Assembly: GCF_014280435.1 (NCBI RefSeq)
Contig: NZ_CP060388.1
Span: 3,876,001 to 3,940,000, forward strand
Reading direction: 5' to 3'
Length of the DNA stretch: 64,000 nucleotides
From: Sphingobium sp. KCTC 72723
GTDB lineage: Bacteria; Pseudomonadota; Alphaproteobacteria; Sphingomonadales; Sphingomonadaceae
Position numbers and translations under genes: made by a program
The notes under the pieces: generated by a model
Told to the model about the DNA's origin: nothing
Seen by the model: only the letters and a program-made list of their open reading frames with translations
Databases searched by the model: none
Part shown: piece after piece, positions 36,579 to 46,448 of the stretch
Position numbering within the stretch: position 1 is the first letter of the stretch
How the letters are laid out: each line of letters starts with the position of its first letter

Positions 36579-36615
36579 AGCCAGGCATAATGCGCCAAAC
36601 AGGGAGTGAAGCGCC

Positions 36616-36867
36616 ATGAATCCTTTTGAAATGGTTGCCGCCATCGTCGCGATCACCGCCATCGCCAGCGTGCTGCGCGCCAAATATGGTGTCGTGCGCC
36701 GCGACAAGGGTGAGGAGTTCATCGCACGCGGCCCCGACCCGGAAGCCGAACGGCTCCGCGCCGAGGTGAAGGGACTGAAAGAGCGGGTCGCCGTGCTGGA
36801 ACGGCTGGCGACCGACAGCAGCACTGCGCTGGACCGCGAATTCGACAAGCTGCGCGAGCGCGACTGA
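36616..36867 (+). CDS. Small PspB-like membrane protein, copy 3
   Basis: An 83-residue member of the same series. Helix about 4-22 (FEMVAAIVAITAIASVLRAK), then a shorter polar linker and the coiled coil KERVAVLERLATD-REFDKLR. The leader AAACAGGGAGTGAAG repeats the pattern seen before copies 1 and 2. Confidence 0.73.
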   Translation: MNPFEMVAAIVAITAIASVLRAKYGVVRRDKGEEFIARGPDPEAERLRAEVKGLKERVAVLERLATDSSTALDREFDKLRERD

Positions 36868-36901
36868 GCGCCAGGCAGCGGATATTATAAGGGAGGCTGA
36901 T

Positions 36902-37135
36902 ATGCTGGACGCTACTCTCTATCTGACACTGGCCGCCACGACTTTGGCGGGGCTGGCCATCATTGCAGTTGCGGGTTTGCGCGGCTGGAACGGCTGGCTC
37001 GACCTTAAACGCGCCGAATTGACTCATGGGGTAGAGGTCAGCGCGCCGCCCTCCGCTGCCGCGCGGATCGAGGTCGCCGATCTCAAGGAACGCATCCGCA
37101 AGCTGGAAGCGATTGCGGCGGGCGTGGATCTGTAA
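36902..37135 (+). CDS. Small PspB-like membrane protein, copy 4
   Basis: A 77-residue, most diverged member. Membrane helix about 5-26 (LYLTLAATTLAGLAIIAVAG), then GWNGWLDLKRAEL and a truncated heptad end KERIRKLEAIAAGVDL. GGGAGG precedes the ATG. It ends the psp cluster; sufE follows 35 bp later on the same strand. Confidence 0.68.
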   Translation: MLDATLYLTLAATTLAGLAIIAVAGLRGWNGWLDLKRAELTHGVEVSAPPSAAARIEVADLKERIRKLEAIAAGVDL

Positions 37136-37170
37136 CGGTCGGGGGTTTCCCCTCACGCAAATCCCCCTAT

Positions 37171-37596
37171 ATGGCTGTCATGACCGATCAGCCCAGCCTT
37201 GCCGACATTGGCGAAGAATATGAATTTCTCGACGCGGACGACCGTTACCGGCTGCTGATCGACCTTGGCCGTGCGCTCGAACCCATGCCCGACGCGCTCA
37301 AGACCGACGCGACACTGGTGCGGGGCTGTTCCGCCGCCGTCTGGGTCTATCCCACTGTGCTGGAAGATGGCAGGCTGCATTTTCTGGCCGACAGCAATGC
37401 CGCGATTACCAAGGGGATCATCGCGCTCGTCCTGCTGACCGTGCAGGACCAGACCCCCGCCGCCATCGCCGCAACCGACATCGAAGGGGCGCTCGCTCCG
37501 TTCGACCTCAAAAACCAGCTCAGTTCCAACCGGACGCAGGGTATTCCCAACATGATTGCCCTCATCCGCGCCACGGCTGGCCGCTACACCGGCTGA
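37171..37596 (+). CDS. sufE: SufE-family Fe-S cluster assembly protein
   Basis: A 141-residue SufE/CsdE-type sulfur-acceptor protein. The acceptor cysteine is Cys53 in VRGCSAAVWVYP, and the DDRYRLLIDLGRALEPMP and IPNMIALIRAT stretches are typical. It would take persulfide sulfur from SufS, encoded at 47198-48388, so sufE is detached from the main suf operon here. Start is ATG 37171 or 37180. Confidence 0.92.
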   Translation: MAVMTDQPSLADIGEEYEFLDADDRYRLLIDLGRALEPMPDALKTDATLVRGCSAAVWVYPTVLEDGRLHFLADSNAAITKGIIALVLLTVQDQTPAAIAATDIEGALAPFDLKNQLSSNRTQGIPNMIALIRATAGRYTG

Positions 37597-37660
37597 ACAG
37601 AGGCAACTTTTCGCGCCGCCCACCCGTTCTTCTTGCGTAACAACCACAAGGAGATGGGCG

Positions 37661-38164
37661 ATGCGCGCCACCTTTATAATCGCGGCCCCGTTCGCGCTGG
37701 CTCTGACACTGGCGGCTTGCGCGAAGGAAGCCGAAGGCCCGACCCAGCGCGAAACCATCGGCCAGACATGGAAATATGAAGGCGGGGAGGGCGCAGCGGC
37801 CAAGGTCGCCTATATCGGCAGTGTCAACACCATGGCCACCATGACCGCGCCTGACACCTTCTCCGTCCTGCTGGTCCAGCCGCTCAAGGAAGGCTCCGCC
37901 GACGTCACGGTCAAGCTGGTCGGCGCGCCCTTCACCTGCGATCTGTCCGCCTGCCGCATCACCGCCACCACCGACGATGGCAAGCGTCACGAATGGCAGG
38001 GCCGCATGACGGAAAATAAGGACGGCATCACCATCCTGCCCTCGCAAGGCGCCTATGACGCGATCCGTGCCGCCAAGAACGTGAAGGTCGATCTGGTCGT
38101 CGGCCCGCAGGACAAGACCGCGCCCTTCACCTTCAACGTCGACGGGCTGGCGTTCAAAGGCTAG
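37661..38164 (+). CDS. Predicted lipoprotein of unknown function
   Basis: A 167-residue protein with a clear lipoprotein signal: MRATFIIAAPFALALTLAAC with lipobox LAAC (Cys20). AAGGAG lies 7 bases before ATG 37661. The mature part is beta-rich with two further cysteines (FTCDLSACRIT), which may form a disulfide. No recognised domain. It sits between sufE and a convergent gamma-glutamyltransferase, with no operon link. Confidence 0.8.
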   Translation: MRATFIIAAPFALALTLAACAKEAEGPTQRETIGQTWKYEGGEGAAAKVAYIGSVNTMATMTAPDTFSVLLVQPLKEGSADVTVKLVGAPFTCDLSACRITATTDDGKRHEWQGRMTENKDGITILPSQGAYDAIRAAKNVKVDLVVGPQDKTAPFTFNVDGLAFKG

Positions 38165-38171
38165 GCGCGCT

Positions 38172-39872
38172 TCACTCCTGCAAGGACACGCCGGGGCTGC
38201 GCGGGTCCGCCGCGCCGGCCCACCGACCGTCGGGCATCCGCTCGGCGGCATTGGCCTTCAACCCCATGCGGTTGACCGACACGCGGTGGCCCAGTCTTTC
38301 CAGCGGTTCCTTCATCGCCTCCAGCGACGTCCCCTGTTCCAGCACGATCCCTTCGCCATTGAAGAAGATCAGGCCATGAGCGATGGATTCCTGCGCCGAC
38401 AGGCCCCAGTCGAAATGGGCGATCAGCGCCTTGGCCACCTGCATGATGATCGTCTTGCCGCCCGCTGCGCCCACGGTGAAGATCGGCGTGCCTTTCTCGT
38501 CATAGACGATGGTCGGCGACATGGACGATAAAGGGCGCTTGCCCGGCTCCACCCGGTTGGCGACCGGCGCGCCGTCCTCTTCCGGCGTGAAGCTGAAATC
38601 GGTCAGCTCATTATTCAATATCACCCCGCCCGCGACCAACTGGCTGCCAAAGAAACTCTCGATCGTGGAGGTCCAGGCGGCGATGTCGCCATTGCGATCG
38701 ACCGCGACGAAATGGCTGGTGCCGCTTTCGGGCTGGGGCAGAGACGCCGTGCGCGGGGCCGCACCCGCAGGCGTGCCGGGCTGATACAGGTTCAGCGCCT
38801 TGTTCAGCCGGATCTGCGCGGATCGTTGCTTGAGGTAAGCGGGGTCGATCATCCCGGCGATCGGCACCGACACGAAATCGGGATCGCCCAGCCATTTGCC
38901 CCGGTCGGCATAGGCCAGTTGCATCGCTTCGCCGATCACATGCCAGGACCGGGCATCATCCTTGCCCCAGGCTTTCAGCGGAAAGCGCTCCACCATGCCC
39001 AATATTTCCAGCACGGTGATGCCCCCGCCCGACGCCGGACCCATGCCGCACACGGTATAGACGCGATATTTCCCGCACACCGGCTTGCGCGGCTTGGCCT
39101 GATAGGCGGCAATGTCCGCCTCCGTCATCGGCACCGGGTTTTTGGGCGCGTTAGTGACGGCCTGCGCCATCAGCTTTGCCTGCTCGCCCGTATAGAAAGC
39201 GTCCGGCCCCTCGGCCGCGATCCGCTTGAACAGGGCAGCCAGCGGCGGGTTCTTCAGCATCGTCCCCATCGGCGCGGGCTTGCCGTCGATCCAGAAATAT
39301 TTCTGGATTTCGGGGAAGTCCGCCCACACCCCCGCCGTCGCCTTCATCGCGGTGTCGAGCCGCTGGCGCACCTCATACCCGTCCTCCGCCGCGCGGATCG
39401 CGGGCGCGAACAGGTCGGCCCAGGGCAGCTTGCCCCATTTTTTATGTGCGTCCCATGCCATGCGCAGGTTGCCCGGCACTCCGACCGAATAGCCGCCCGG
39501 CCATGCGTCGCGGAAGGACAAAGGCTTGCCATCTGCGTCCATGAAGCGATCGGGCCGCGCGGCGGCGGGCGCGGTTTCACGCCCGTCGATGGATTCCAGC
39601 ACCCCGGTCCGCCCGTCATGATGCATCAGGAAACCGCCGCCGCCGATCCCGCTATTATGCGGCTCCACCACGTTGAGCGTCAGCATCATCGCAATCGCCG
39701 CGTCAGTCGCGCTACCGCCCTTGCGCAATATCTCCTGCCCCGCCGCCGCCGCGCGCGGATCGGCAGCGGACACGGTGGCATTGGTCGACACTGGCTCACG
39801 CGCCAGCACGGGCAAAGGATTGAGGGCCAGAAGCGCGAAGGGGGCCAGCAGGCCGACGGAACGAAATGTCAT
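38172..39872 (-). CDS. ggt: Gamma-glutamyltransferase
   Basis: A 566-residue exported precursor. Signal peptide about 1-24 (ending PVLA). GIGGGGFLMHHDGRTG and the self-processing site before Thr385 (ESGTSHFVAVDRNGD) identify the family; the small subunit starts at that Thr, which is the nucleophile. SSMSPTIVYDEKG and VGAAGGKTII support intact substrate binding. It cleaves glutathione and transfers gamma-glutamyl groups in the periplasm. Start 39872 is chosen because it begins the signal peptide. Confidence 0.95.
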   Translation of the reverse strand: MTFRSVGLLAPFALLALNPLPVLAREPVSTNATVSAADPRAAAAGQEILRKGGSATDAAIAMMLTLNVVEPHNSGIGGGGFLMHHDGRTGVLESIDGRETAPAAARPDRFMDADGKPLSFRDAWPGGYSVGVPGNLRMAWDAHKKWGKLPWADLFAPAIRAAEDGYEVRQRLDTAMKATAGVWADFPEIQKYFWIDGKPAPMGTMLKNPPLAALFKRIAAEGPDAFYTGEQAKLMAQAVTNAPKNPVPMTEADIAAYQAKPRKPVCGKYRVYTVCGMGPASGGGITVLEILGMVERFPLKAWGKDDARSWHVIGEAMQLAYADRGKWLGDPDFVSVPIAGMIDPAYLKQRSAQIRLNKALNLYQPGTPAGAAPRTASLPQPESGTSHFVAVDRNGDIAAWTSTIESFFGSQLVAGGVILNNELTDFSFTPEEDGAPVANRVEPGKRPLSSMSPTIVYDEKGTPIFTVGAAGGKTIIMQVAKALIAHFDWGLSAQESIAHGLIFFNGEGIVLEQGTSLEAMKEPLERLGHRVSVNRMGLKANAAERMPDGRWAGAADPRSPGVSLQE

Positions 39873-39930
39873 GGCCGCTACCCTAAAGCAAAGGTTGCCG
39901 ATCGCAACCCTTTCCGCCCTTTTGAACGGA

Positions 39931-40983
39931 TCAGGCGTCGACACCCACTATATCGGCCACATTGCGCACCCCGTCGCGGTTCATCAGCGCCTTCAATGCG
40001 GCATTGATCCGCTTGGCCAGATACGGCCCTTCATAGACCAGCGCGCTGTAAAGCTGCACCAGCGACGCGCCCGCACGAATCCGGGCATAGGCCTGCTCCG
40101 CATTGCCAATGCCCCCCACGCCGATCAGCGGCAGCCGCGCGCCCAGCAGTCGCCGGAAATCGCGCAGCCGCGCCAGCGACAGGTCGGTCAGTGGCGCGCC
40201 CGACAGCCCGCCCGCCTCGCCGCCATGCACAGAACGCAGCGCAGGCCGGGTAATCGTGGTGTTCGACACGATCAGCGCGTCGATGCCATGGTCGATGCAG
40301 GCGGCGGCAATATCGTCCACATCGGCCGGTTCCAGGTCGGGCGCGACTTTCAGGAAGATGGGCGGCCCGCCCGGCACCCGCGCGGCCATCACCGCGCCCA
40401 GCAGATCGTCCAGCGCCGCGCGCCCCTGCAACGCGCGCAGCCCCGGCGTGTTGGGGGACGAGATATTGACCGTCAGATAATCGGCCAACGGCGCCATCAC
40501 TTGCACCCCCGTCACATAATCGGCGATGCCGCGCCCGGCCGCCGTCGCATCCTTGTTCGCGCCGATATTGATGCCGATCACCGGGCCTTGCCCGACAGGC
40601 CGCCGATAGCGCGCGATCCGGTCCGCCGCTGCGCCCTGTCCGCCATTGTTGAAACCGAAACGGTTGATGACTGCCGCATCCTCGACCAGCCGGAACAGGC
40701 GCGGCACGGGATTGCCCGGCTGCGCCAGCGGGGTCAGCGTTCCCAGTTCGGCAAAGCCAAAGCCCAGAGCGTGCATCTTGTGCGCGACTCGGCCTTCCTT
40801 GTCGTAACCTGCCGCCAGCCCGACCGGATTGGGGAAGTGCAGGCCCGCAACACGGCTTTCCAGCATCGGGTCGGGCGCAGCGGGCGCTGCGACAGGCAGC
40901 ATCCGCAATGCAGCGATCGACAGATTATGGGCGCGCTCGGCATCCAGGGCGAAAAGCAGGGGGCGGATCAGGCGATAAGACAT
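39931..40983 (-). CDS. pyrD: Dihydroorotate dehydrogenase (quinone), class 2
   Basis: A 350-residue FMN enzyme of pyrimidine biosynthesis, linked to the quinone pool. The N-terminal amphipathic helix MSYRLIRPLLFALDAERAH marks class 2. NPVGLAAGYDKEG, NRFGFNNGG, VNISSPNTPG with the catalytic Ser, and SNTTITRP and GVGGIGNAEQA (phosphate binding) are all present. Start 40983 aligns with the family; the frame is open further upstream. Confidence 0.96.
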   Translation of the reverse strand: MSYRLIRPLLFALDAERAHNLSIAALRMLPVAAPAAPDPMLESRVAGLHFPNPVGLAAGYDKEGRVAHKMHALGFGFAELGTLTPLAQPGNPVPRLFRLVEDAAVINRFGFNNGGQGAAADRIARYRRPVGQGPVIGINIGANKDATAAGRGIADYVTGVQVMAPLADYLTVNISSPNTPGLRALQGRAALDDLLGAVMAARVPGGPPIFLKVAPDLEPADVDDIAAACIDHGIDALIVSNTTITRPALRSVHGGEAGGLSGAPLTDLSLARLRDFRRLLGARLPLIGVGGIGNAEQAYARIRAGASLVQLYSALVYEGPYLAKRINAALKALMNRDGVRNVADIVGVDA

Positions 40984-41059
40984 GGCCGCGCTATGCCAGC
41001 GGGGCGCCCGCCCGTCGAGTCGCTGTTGCTGCACGGCAACAAGCGGCCTTCAATGTTAT

Positions 41060-41082
41060 TTCATGACAGGAATCGTCATGAA
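41060..41082. promoter_or_regulatory. Palindrome TTCATGAC-N7-GTCATGAA
   Basis: Perfect 8-base arms (41060-41067 and 41075-41082) around a 7-base spacer, the size of a dimeric-regulator operator. It lies about 77 bp upstream of the pyrD start on the minus strand, and in front of the putative small RNA on the plus strand. Confidence 0.55.
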
Positions 41083-41201
41083 TGAAACCGTTTGCTGTCG
41101 AAAAATGTCCGATCCGTCCAATAATATGTCCCTGACTCAGGCGTAAAGCCGCCTTGCGACCCGAAGGCTCTTAGGCCAATTTGGCCGATGAGACCTTTTC
41201 C

Positions 41202-41236
41202 TGACCCGGCAGCGCAAGCTGCCGGGTCATTTTTTT
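41202..41236 (+). terminator. Strong intrinsic terminator with no upstream plus-strand gene
   Basis: TGACCCGGCAGC (41202-41213) and GCTGCCGGGTCA (41218-41229) form a 12-bp stem with GCAA loop, followed directly by seven T residues. All requirements of a Rho-independent terminator are met for the plus strand. Confidence 0.92.
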
Positions 41237-41331
41237 GACCGGCGCAAAACATCATAAATATAAGAGCTTGTTAACCATTCGTCTTGCGTGCGGCTCCGAT
41301 TGGCGCATAGTGAATGCCTTGGGGTGAAAAA

Positions 41332-42273
41332 ATGGGGTCGCATCTGAACGACATAGCCGGTGGCGCAGTCGCCATGCCGGACGCAGGGGGACCATTATCC
41401 TACACCGTGGCAGCGGCGCAGGGTCCGGTTCGGCTGCGTTACTTCGCGCCACCTGAACATCTCAGCGCCTATTTCGGGTCGATCTATCACTTCACTGTTT
41501 CGGCCGACCATTATGCCGATGCGACTCGCGCCGACGCGCCGCAACTGCGGTTCATGCTGGCGGGCGGCGGGCATTATCATTTTCAGGACGGGCTGGTGAT
41601 GGCGACGCCCGACGTCTGCCTGCTGGGACCGACCATGGGGGCGACGCGGTTCGTGCTGGATCATCCGGCGCGGGTGCTGGGCATTTCGCTGCTGCCCGCT
41701 GGCTGGGTTACGCTGCACGGCGGCGACGCCAGCATGATGGCCGACCGCCTGTGCGACCTGGCGCAGCAGGAGGAAGGCCATGCCCGGTTGCTGGAACAAT
41801 TGCGCGCCTTCGACCCGGACGATGCCGATGCGATGGTCGCGCTGTGCTGGGACTGGCTTGCGCAACTGGTCAAGCCGCTGCGTCCTGCAAGCTGGGATCT
41901 GCTGGCTGCGGTCGATGCCTGGTTGATGGGAGAAGGGTCGCCCCGGCCGGAGGTGCTGGCCCAGACGACTGGCCTGTCCCCCCGTCAACTGGCCCGGCTG
42001 ACCAACAAATATTATGGCGCGCCGCCCAAATTGCTGGCGCGCAAATATCGCGCGCTGCGCTGTTCGGCGCGGATCGCGCTCGACCACGAAAGCTGGCAGC
42101 AATTATGCGAAGATGGTGGTTTCTACGACCAGTCCCACTTCATTCGTGAAATCAAGCATTTCATCGGCCTGACTCCGCACCAGTTGCAGACCGAACCGTC
42201 CGCCGTCGCGCAACTCACGCTGCTGCGCCGGTCATTGGGCAGCGACGTGGCGATTCTGAACCGGCTGTCCTGA
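41332..42273 (+). CDS. AraC-family transcriptional regulator
   Basis: A 313-residue regulator. The N-terminal two-thirds (about 25-200) is a ligand domain of unrecognised type containing RLRYFAPPEHLSAYFG; the C-terminal third is an AraC-type double HTH with GLSPRQLARLTNKYYG and FYDQSHFIREIKHFIGLTP. ATG 41332 is preferred over 41314, because TTGGGGTG lies upstream. Downstream is sufR, in the same direction but separated by 96 bp; no evidence of co-regulation. Confidence 0.88.
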   Translation: MGSHLNDIAGGAVAMPDAGGPLSYTVAAAQGPVRLRYFAPPEHLSAYFGSIYHFTVSADHYADATRADAPQLRFMLAGGGHYHFQDGLVMATPDVCLLGPTMGATRFVLDHPARVLGISLLPAGWVTLHGGDASMMADRLCDLAQQEEGHARLLEQLRAFDPDDADAMVALCWDWLAQLVKPLRPASWDLLAAVDAWLMGEGSPRPEVLAQTTGLSPRQLARLTNKYYGAPPKLLARKYRALRCSARIALDHESWQQLCEDGGFYDQSHFIREIKHFIGLTPHQLQTEPSAVAQLTLLRRSLGSDVAILNRLS

Positions 42274-42332
42274 CCATATCGGCATATTAGGGGTTGATTC
42301 CTGACCCCGGCAGGACCAAATGCGCAATCAGA

Positions 42333-42345
42333 CGGATTCGATCCG
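42333..42345. promoter_or_regulatory. Dyad upstream of sufR
   Basis: CGGATTCGATCCG is a palindrome (5-base arms) 25 bp before the sufR start. Rrf2-type regulators commonly bind their own promoter, so this is a candidate site. The call is weak. Confidence 0.35.
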
Positions 42346-42369
42346 ATTTTAGAATGGTTCGCAACTGAT

Positions 42370-42776
42370 ATGAAATTATCGAGCTTCGCTGACTATGCCG
42401 TCGTGCTGATGTCCGCCGCCGCGCGCCATTGCGGCGCGGCAAAGATGAATGCGACCACGCTAAGCGCCGAAACCGGCATTCCGCTGCCGACCGCGCAAAA
42501 GCTGGTGAGCCGTCTGTCGTCGGCGGGCCTGCTCGAATCGAGCCGTGGCACCGGCGGCGGCGTCCGCCTGTCGCGCCCGCCCGCCACGATCACGCTGGCC
42601 GATGTGGTGGAGGCCGTCGAAGGACCGATCGCCATGACCGCCTGCAACGAACTGGGCGCGCATGACTGCAATCTGGAAACGGACTGCCGCATCCGCCCGC
42701 ATATGAACGTCGCCAATGAAGCGATCCGCGCCGCGCTTGCCGGTGTGACGATCGCCAGCCTTACGCGAGAAATGGC

Positions 42777-42780
<4 letters not shown>
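42370..42780 (+). CDS. sufR: Rrf2-family regulator of the SUF operon
   Basis: A 136-residue Rrf2/IscR-type regulator. Winged HTH in the first 70 residues ([14 protein letters not shown] recognition region, [12 protein letters not shown] wing). Three C-terminal cysteines, Cys92, Cys100 and Cys106, in the usual C-x7-C-x5-C arrangement suggest a bound Fe-S cluster sensing demand. First gene of the suf operon, overlapping sufB by 4 bases. The name follows alphaproteobacterial usage and does not refer to the unrelated cyanobacterial SufR. Confidence 0.9.
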
Positions 42781-44257
<1,477 letters not shown>

Positions 44258-44261
<4 letters not shown>

Positions 44262-44797
44262 TGCACGCCCCCACCCCAACCCCTCCCCTGAAGGGGAGGG
44301 ACTTGAGCAGTCGCGAGACGAGTGCGCGTAGCAACTCCCCTCCCCTTCAGGGGAGGGGCCGGGGGTGGGGGCTATCGGTTGAGCGCTTGGCTCAGCTGAA
44401 CGGTTTCGCTCATGACATGCGCTGTGATCCGACTGAACCGGAAAAGCGTCTGTGGACCCGATTGTCCCGCTCTCAACTGGGCGGTCATAAATTTCGTCGG
44501 CAGTCTGTGATCGGTCCCTTCATTGCCGATTTTTTTTGTCCGCAAAAAGGTTTGGTCATCGAAGTAGATGGTGACACCCATGATATTCTGGCGGATCTCA
44601 AGCGTGATGCGGCGTTGAACAGGCTGGATCTTAAGGTGCTGCACTTTGGCAATACAGATGTGATCCGCAATCTTGACGGTGTGTGCGAAACGATATTTCG
44701 CACGCTTGAGTTGGCACCTGATCGTTGGCACAGCCCCCACCCCAACCCCTCCCCTGAAGGGGAGGGGCTTTCAAACTCTCAAGGACAAGAATTTTGA
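44258..44797 (+). CDS. DUF559 endonuclease-like protein
   Basis: A 179-residue frame overlapping both neighbours. The first about 40 residues merely translate two repeats ([22 protein letters not shown]) and the last 20 translate a third ([11 protein letters not shown]). The core (about 50-150) is a DUF559 domain, related to very-short-patch-repair nucleases: [19 protein letters not shown], then [20 protein letters not shown] with the PD-(D/E)xK-like Asp and Glu-x-Asp, then [12 protein letters not shown]. True translation may start at TTG 44387 or ATG 44417. It breaks the usual sufB-sufC order. Confidence 0.8.
44267..44300 (+). repeat. Sphingomonad G+C-rich palindromic repeat, copy 1
   Basis: Begins GCCCCCACCCCAACCCCT and contains the hairpin CCCTCCCCTGAAGGGGAGGG. 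It overlaps the 5' end of the DUF559 frame, directly after the sufB stop. Orientation A. Confidence 0.92.
44335..44372 (-). repeat. Sphingomonad G+C-rich palindromic repeat, copy 2
   Basis: Reverse-oriented copy containing CCCCTCCCCTTCAGGGGAGG and ending GGGGGTGGGGGC. With copy 1 it forms a head-to-head pair separated by 34 bases. Confidence 0.92.
44733..44768 (+). repeat. Sphingomonad G+C-rich palindromic repeat, copy 3
   Basis: Same orientation and nearly same sequence as copy 1 (GCCCCCACCCCAACCCCTCC then hairpin). It encodes the C-terminal tail of the DUF559 protein, so the nuclease core is bracketed by repeats. Confidence 0.92.
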
Positions 44798-45249
44798 GCG
44801 ACGAAGACGATATTCAAGATGCCCTCGCGGATTTCGCGGAGGATGTTGGCAACGGCCAGTCATGGACCGCCGCGATCCGTATCCTGACCGAGGATTATGA
44901 GCTGGAAGAGGGGGAACTGGAACCGCGCGCCCGCGCCGATTTCGGCGATCTTGATGCGTTCGAGGCGACCAGCCGCGACGCGCTGCAAAAATCCGACGCC
45001 GCGATGACGGAAAAGCTGCGCAAGGATAAGGCGTTCCACAAAGCCAAGGCGCCCAACCTGGCCCGCATGGGTCCGGTCAGCGAATTCGTCGTCGCGCTGC
45101 TGGAAAAAGGCCCGCCGGAAAAGGATGCCGACTGGTGGCCCTACATGCCGGTCAAGCGCCATATCGATACGCTGTTTCCGGCACCCGGCGATGTGCGCGA
45201 CATGGCCTTCTGGACCGCGCGCACGCTCCAGCGCGCGCATGAGGGCTAA
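44794..45249 (+). CDS. Conserved hypothetical protein in the suf operon
   Basis: A 151-residue acidic, soluble protein starting at TTG 44794, which overlaps the DUF559 stop; AAGGAC upstream is the SD. Recognisable only by composition: an acidic N-terminal half (DEDDIQDALADFAEDVGNG, YELEEGELEPRARADFG) and a Trp-rich end (KDADWWPYMPVKRH). No signal or membrane segment. Its retention between sufB and sufC suggests a role linked to Fe-S assembly or iron, but nothing in the sequence shows it. Confidence 0.7.
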   Translation: MSDEDDIQDALADFAEDVGNGQSWTAAIRILTEDYELEEGELEPRARADFGDLDAFEATSRDALQKSDAAMTEKLRKDKAFHKAKAPNLARMGPVSEFVVALLEKGPPEKDADWWPYMPVKRHIDTLFPAPGDVRDMAFWTARTLQRAHEG

Positions 45250-45252
45250 GCC

Positions 45253-45591
45253 ATGGGGATGACGACACTGGCGCTCATGGCGACGGCACTTTTCGCGCAA
45301 GGCGCCGCCATGGCCCCGGTGGAGCAGGATGCGGCGATCCTGGTTGTCGCCCGCCGTTTCGATGAAACCCATGGTAAGCTCAGCCGCAGCGTTTTTTCGA
45401 AAAAGATGACCTGCACCGTGTCGCAATCCAGCGGCGACGCCGTGATCGACGACGCTGTGTGCAATGTCGCGATGACCTGTATCGGCAAAACCAAGAAGCG
45501 CCCGGCCTTCCTCGACTGTGTCGCGGCCGGCCGCCAGACTTTCCTCGACAGCTACCGCCTTGCGGAACGGGATGATGATGCTCAAAATTGA
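45253..45591 (+). CDS. Small exported protein of unknown function in the suf operon
   Basis: A 112-residue protein with a signal peptide (MGMTTLALMATALFAQGAAMA). The mature part has four cysteines (MTCTVSQ, AVCNVAMTC, LDCVAAG) that could pair as two disulfides. It starts 3 bp after the preceding gene and its stop overlaps sufC. No family recognised; a periplasmic product in a cytoplasmic Fe-S operon is unexpected. Confidence 0.68.
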   Translation: MGMTTLALMATALFAQGAAMAPVEQDAAILVVARRFDETHGKLSRSVFSKKMTCTVSQSSGDAVIDDAVCNVAMTCIGKTKKRPAFLDCVAAGRQTFLDSYRLAERDDDAQN

Positions 45592-46321
45592 TGACCTCCA
45601 CGCCACCGTCGCGGACAAACCGATCCTTAAAGGACTGACGCTGTCGCTCAATCCGGGCGAAATCCATGCGATCATGGGACCGAACGGGGCGGGCAAATCG
45701 ACGCTGGCCTATACGCTGGGCGGCCGTCCGGGCTATGAAGTGACCGGCGGCACCGCGACGCTGGACGGGGCCGACCTGTTGGACATGGACCCGCATGAAC
45801 GCGCCGCTGCCGGTCTGTTTCTGGGCTTTCAATATCCGGTCGAAATTCCCGGCGTGTCCAACCTGCAATTCCTGCGCGAAAGCCTCAATTCGCAGAAACG
45901 CGCGCGCGGCGAAAAGGAACTGAACGGCGGCGAATTCATCCGCCTGGCCAAGGAAAAGGCTGCGCTGCTCGGCCTCGACATGGACATGCTCAAACGCCCG
46001 GTGAATGTCGGCTTTTCGGGCGGCGAAAAGAAGCGCGCCGAAATGGTGCAGATGGGCATCCTCGACCCCAAGCTGGCGATCCTCGATGAAACCGACTCCG
46101 GTCTGGACATCGACGCATTGAAGATCGTGGGTGCAGGCATCAACGCGATCATGCGCAAACCCGACAGGGCGGTGCTGCTCATCACCCATTATCAGCGCCT
46201 GCTCGACTATGTGAAGCCCGAGTTCGTCCATGTCCTGGCCGCCGGTCGCATCGTCAAATCGGGCGGCCCCGAACTGGCGCTGGAACTGGAACGCGAAGGC
46301 TATGCCGAAGTGGCGGCATGA
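45578..46321 (+). CDS. sufC: Fe-S assembly ATPase SufC
   Basis: A 247-residue ABC-type ATPase of the SufBC2D complex. Walker A GPNGAGKST (34-42), the Q-loop FQYPVEIPGVSN, signature NVGFSGGEKKR and Walker B LAILDETDSGLD are intact. Of three consecutive ATGs (45572, 45575, 45578) the last gives MLKIDDLH, matching family N-termini. A 127-bp gap separates it from sufD. Confidence 0.96.
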   Translation: MLKIDDLHATVADKPILKGLTLSLNPGEIHAIMGPNGAGKSTLAYTLGGRPGYEVTGGTATLDGADLLDMDPHERAAAGLFLGFQYPVEIPGVSNLQFLRESLNSQKRARGEKELNGGEFIRLAKEKAALLGLDMDMLKRPVNVGFSGGEKKRAEMVQMGILDPKLAILDETDSGLDIDALKIVGAGINAIMRKPDRAVLLITHYQRLLDYVKPEFVHVLAAGRIVKSGGPELALELEREGYAEVAA

Positions 46322-46448
46322 TAGAACATCTGTCCTATCGGGCGCGGATTTGAATAATAGGTAATATATTCAATAACTTATATGTTCAGCATGGCCCAAC
46401 TGGACGAAGTTAGACGAGTTTGAACCATAAGCTATTGAAAACAAGGCG

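Larger units (their letters stand above)
40984..41331. other. Gene-free stretch with palindrome and orphan terminator; possible small RNA
   Basis: No credible protein lies between pyrD and the AraC-type gene. The region holds the palindrome at 41060-41082 and a canonical plus-strand terminator at 41202-41236 that has no plus-strand gene before it. A transcript of about 100-150 bases ending at that terminator would be a small RNA; self-complementary words such as TTAGGCCAATTTGGCC support structure. Otherwise featureless. Confidence 0.4.
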
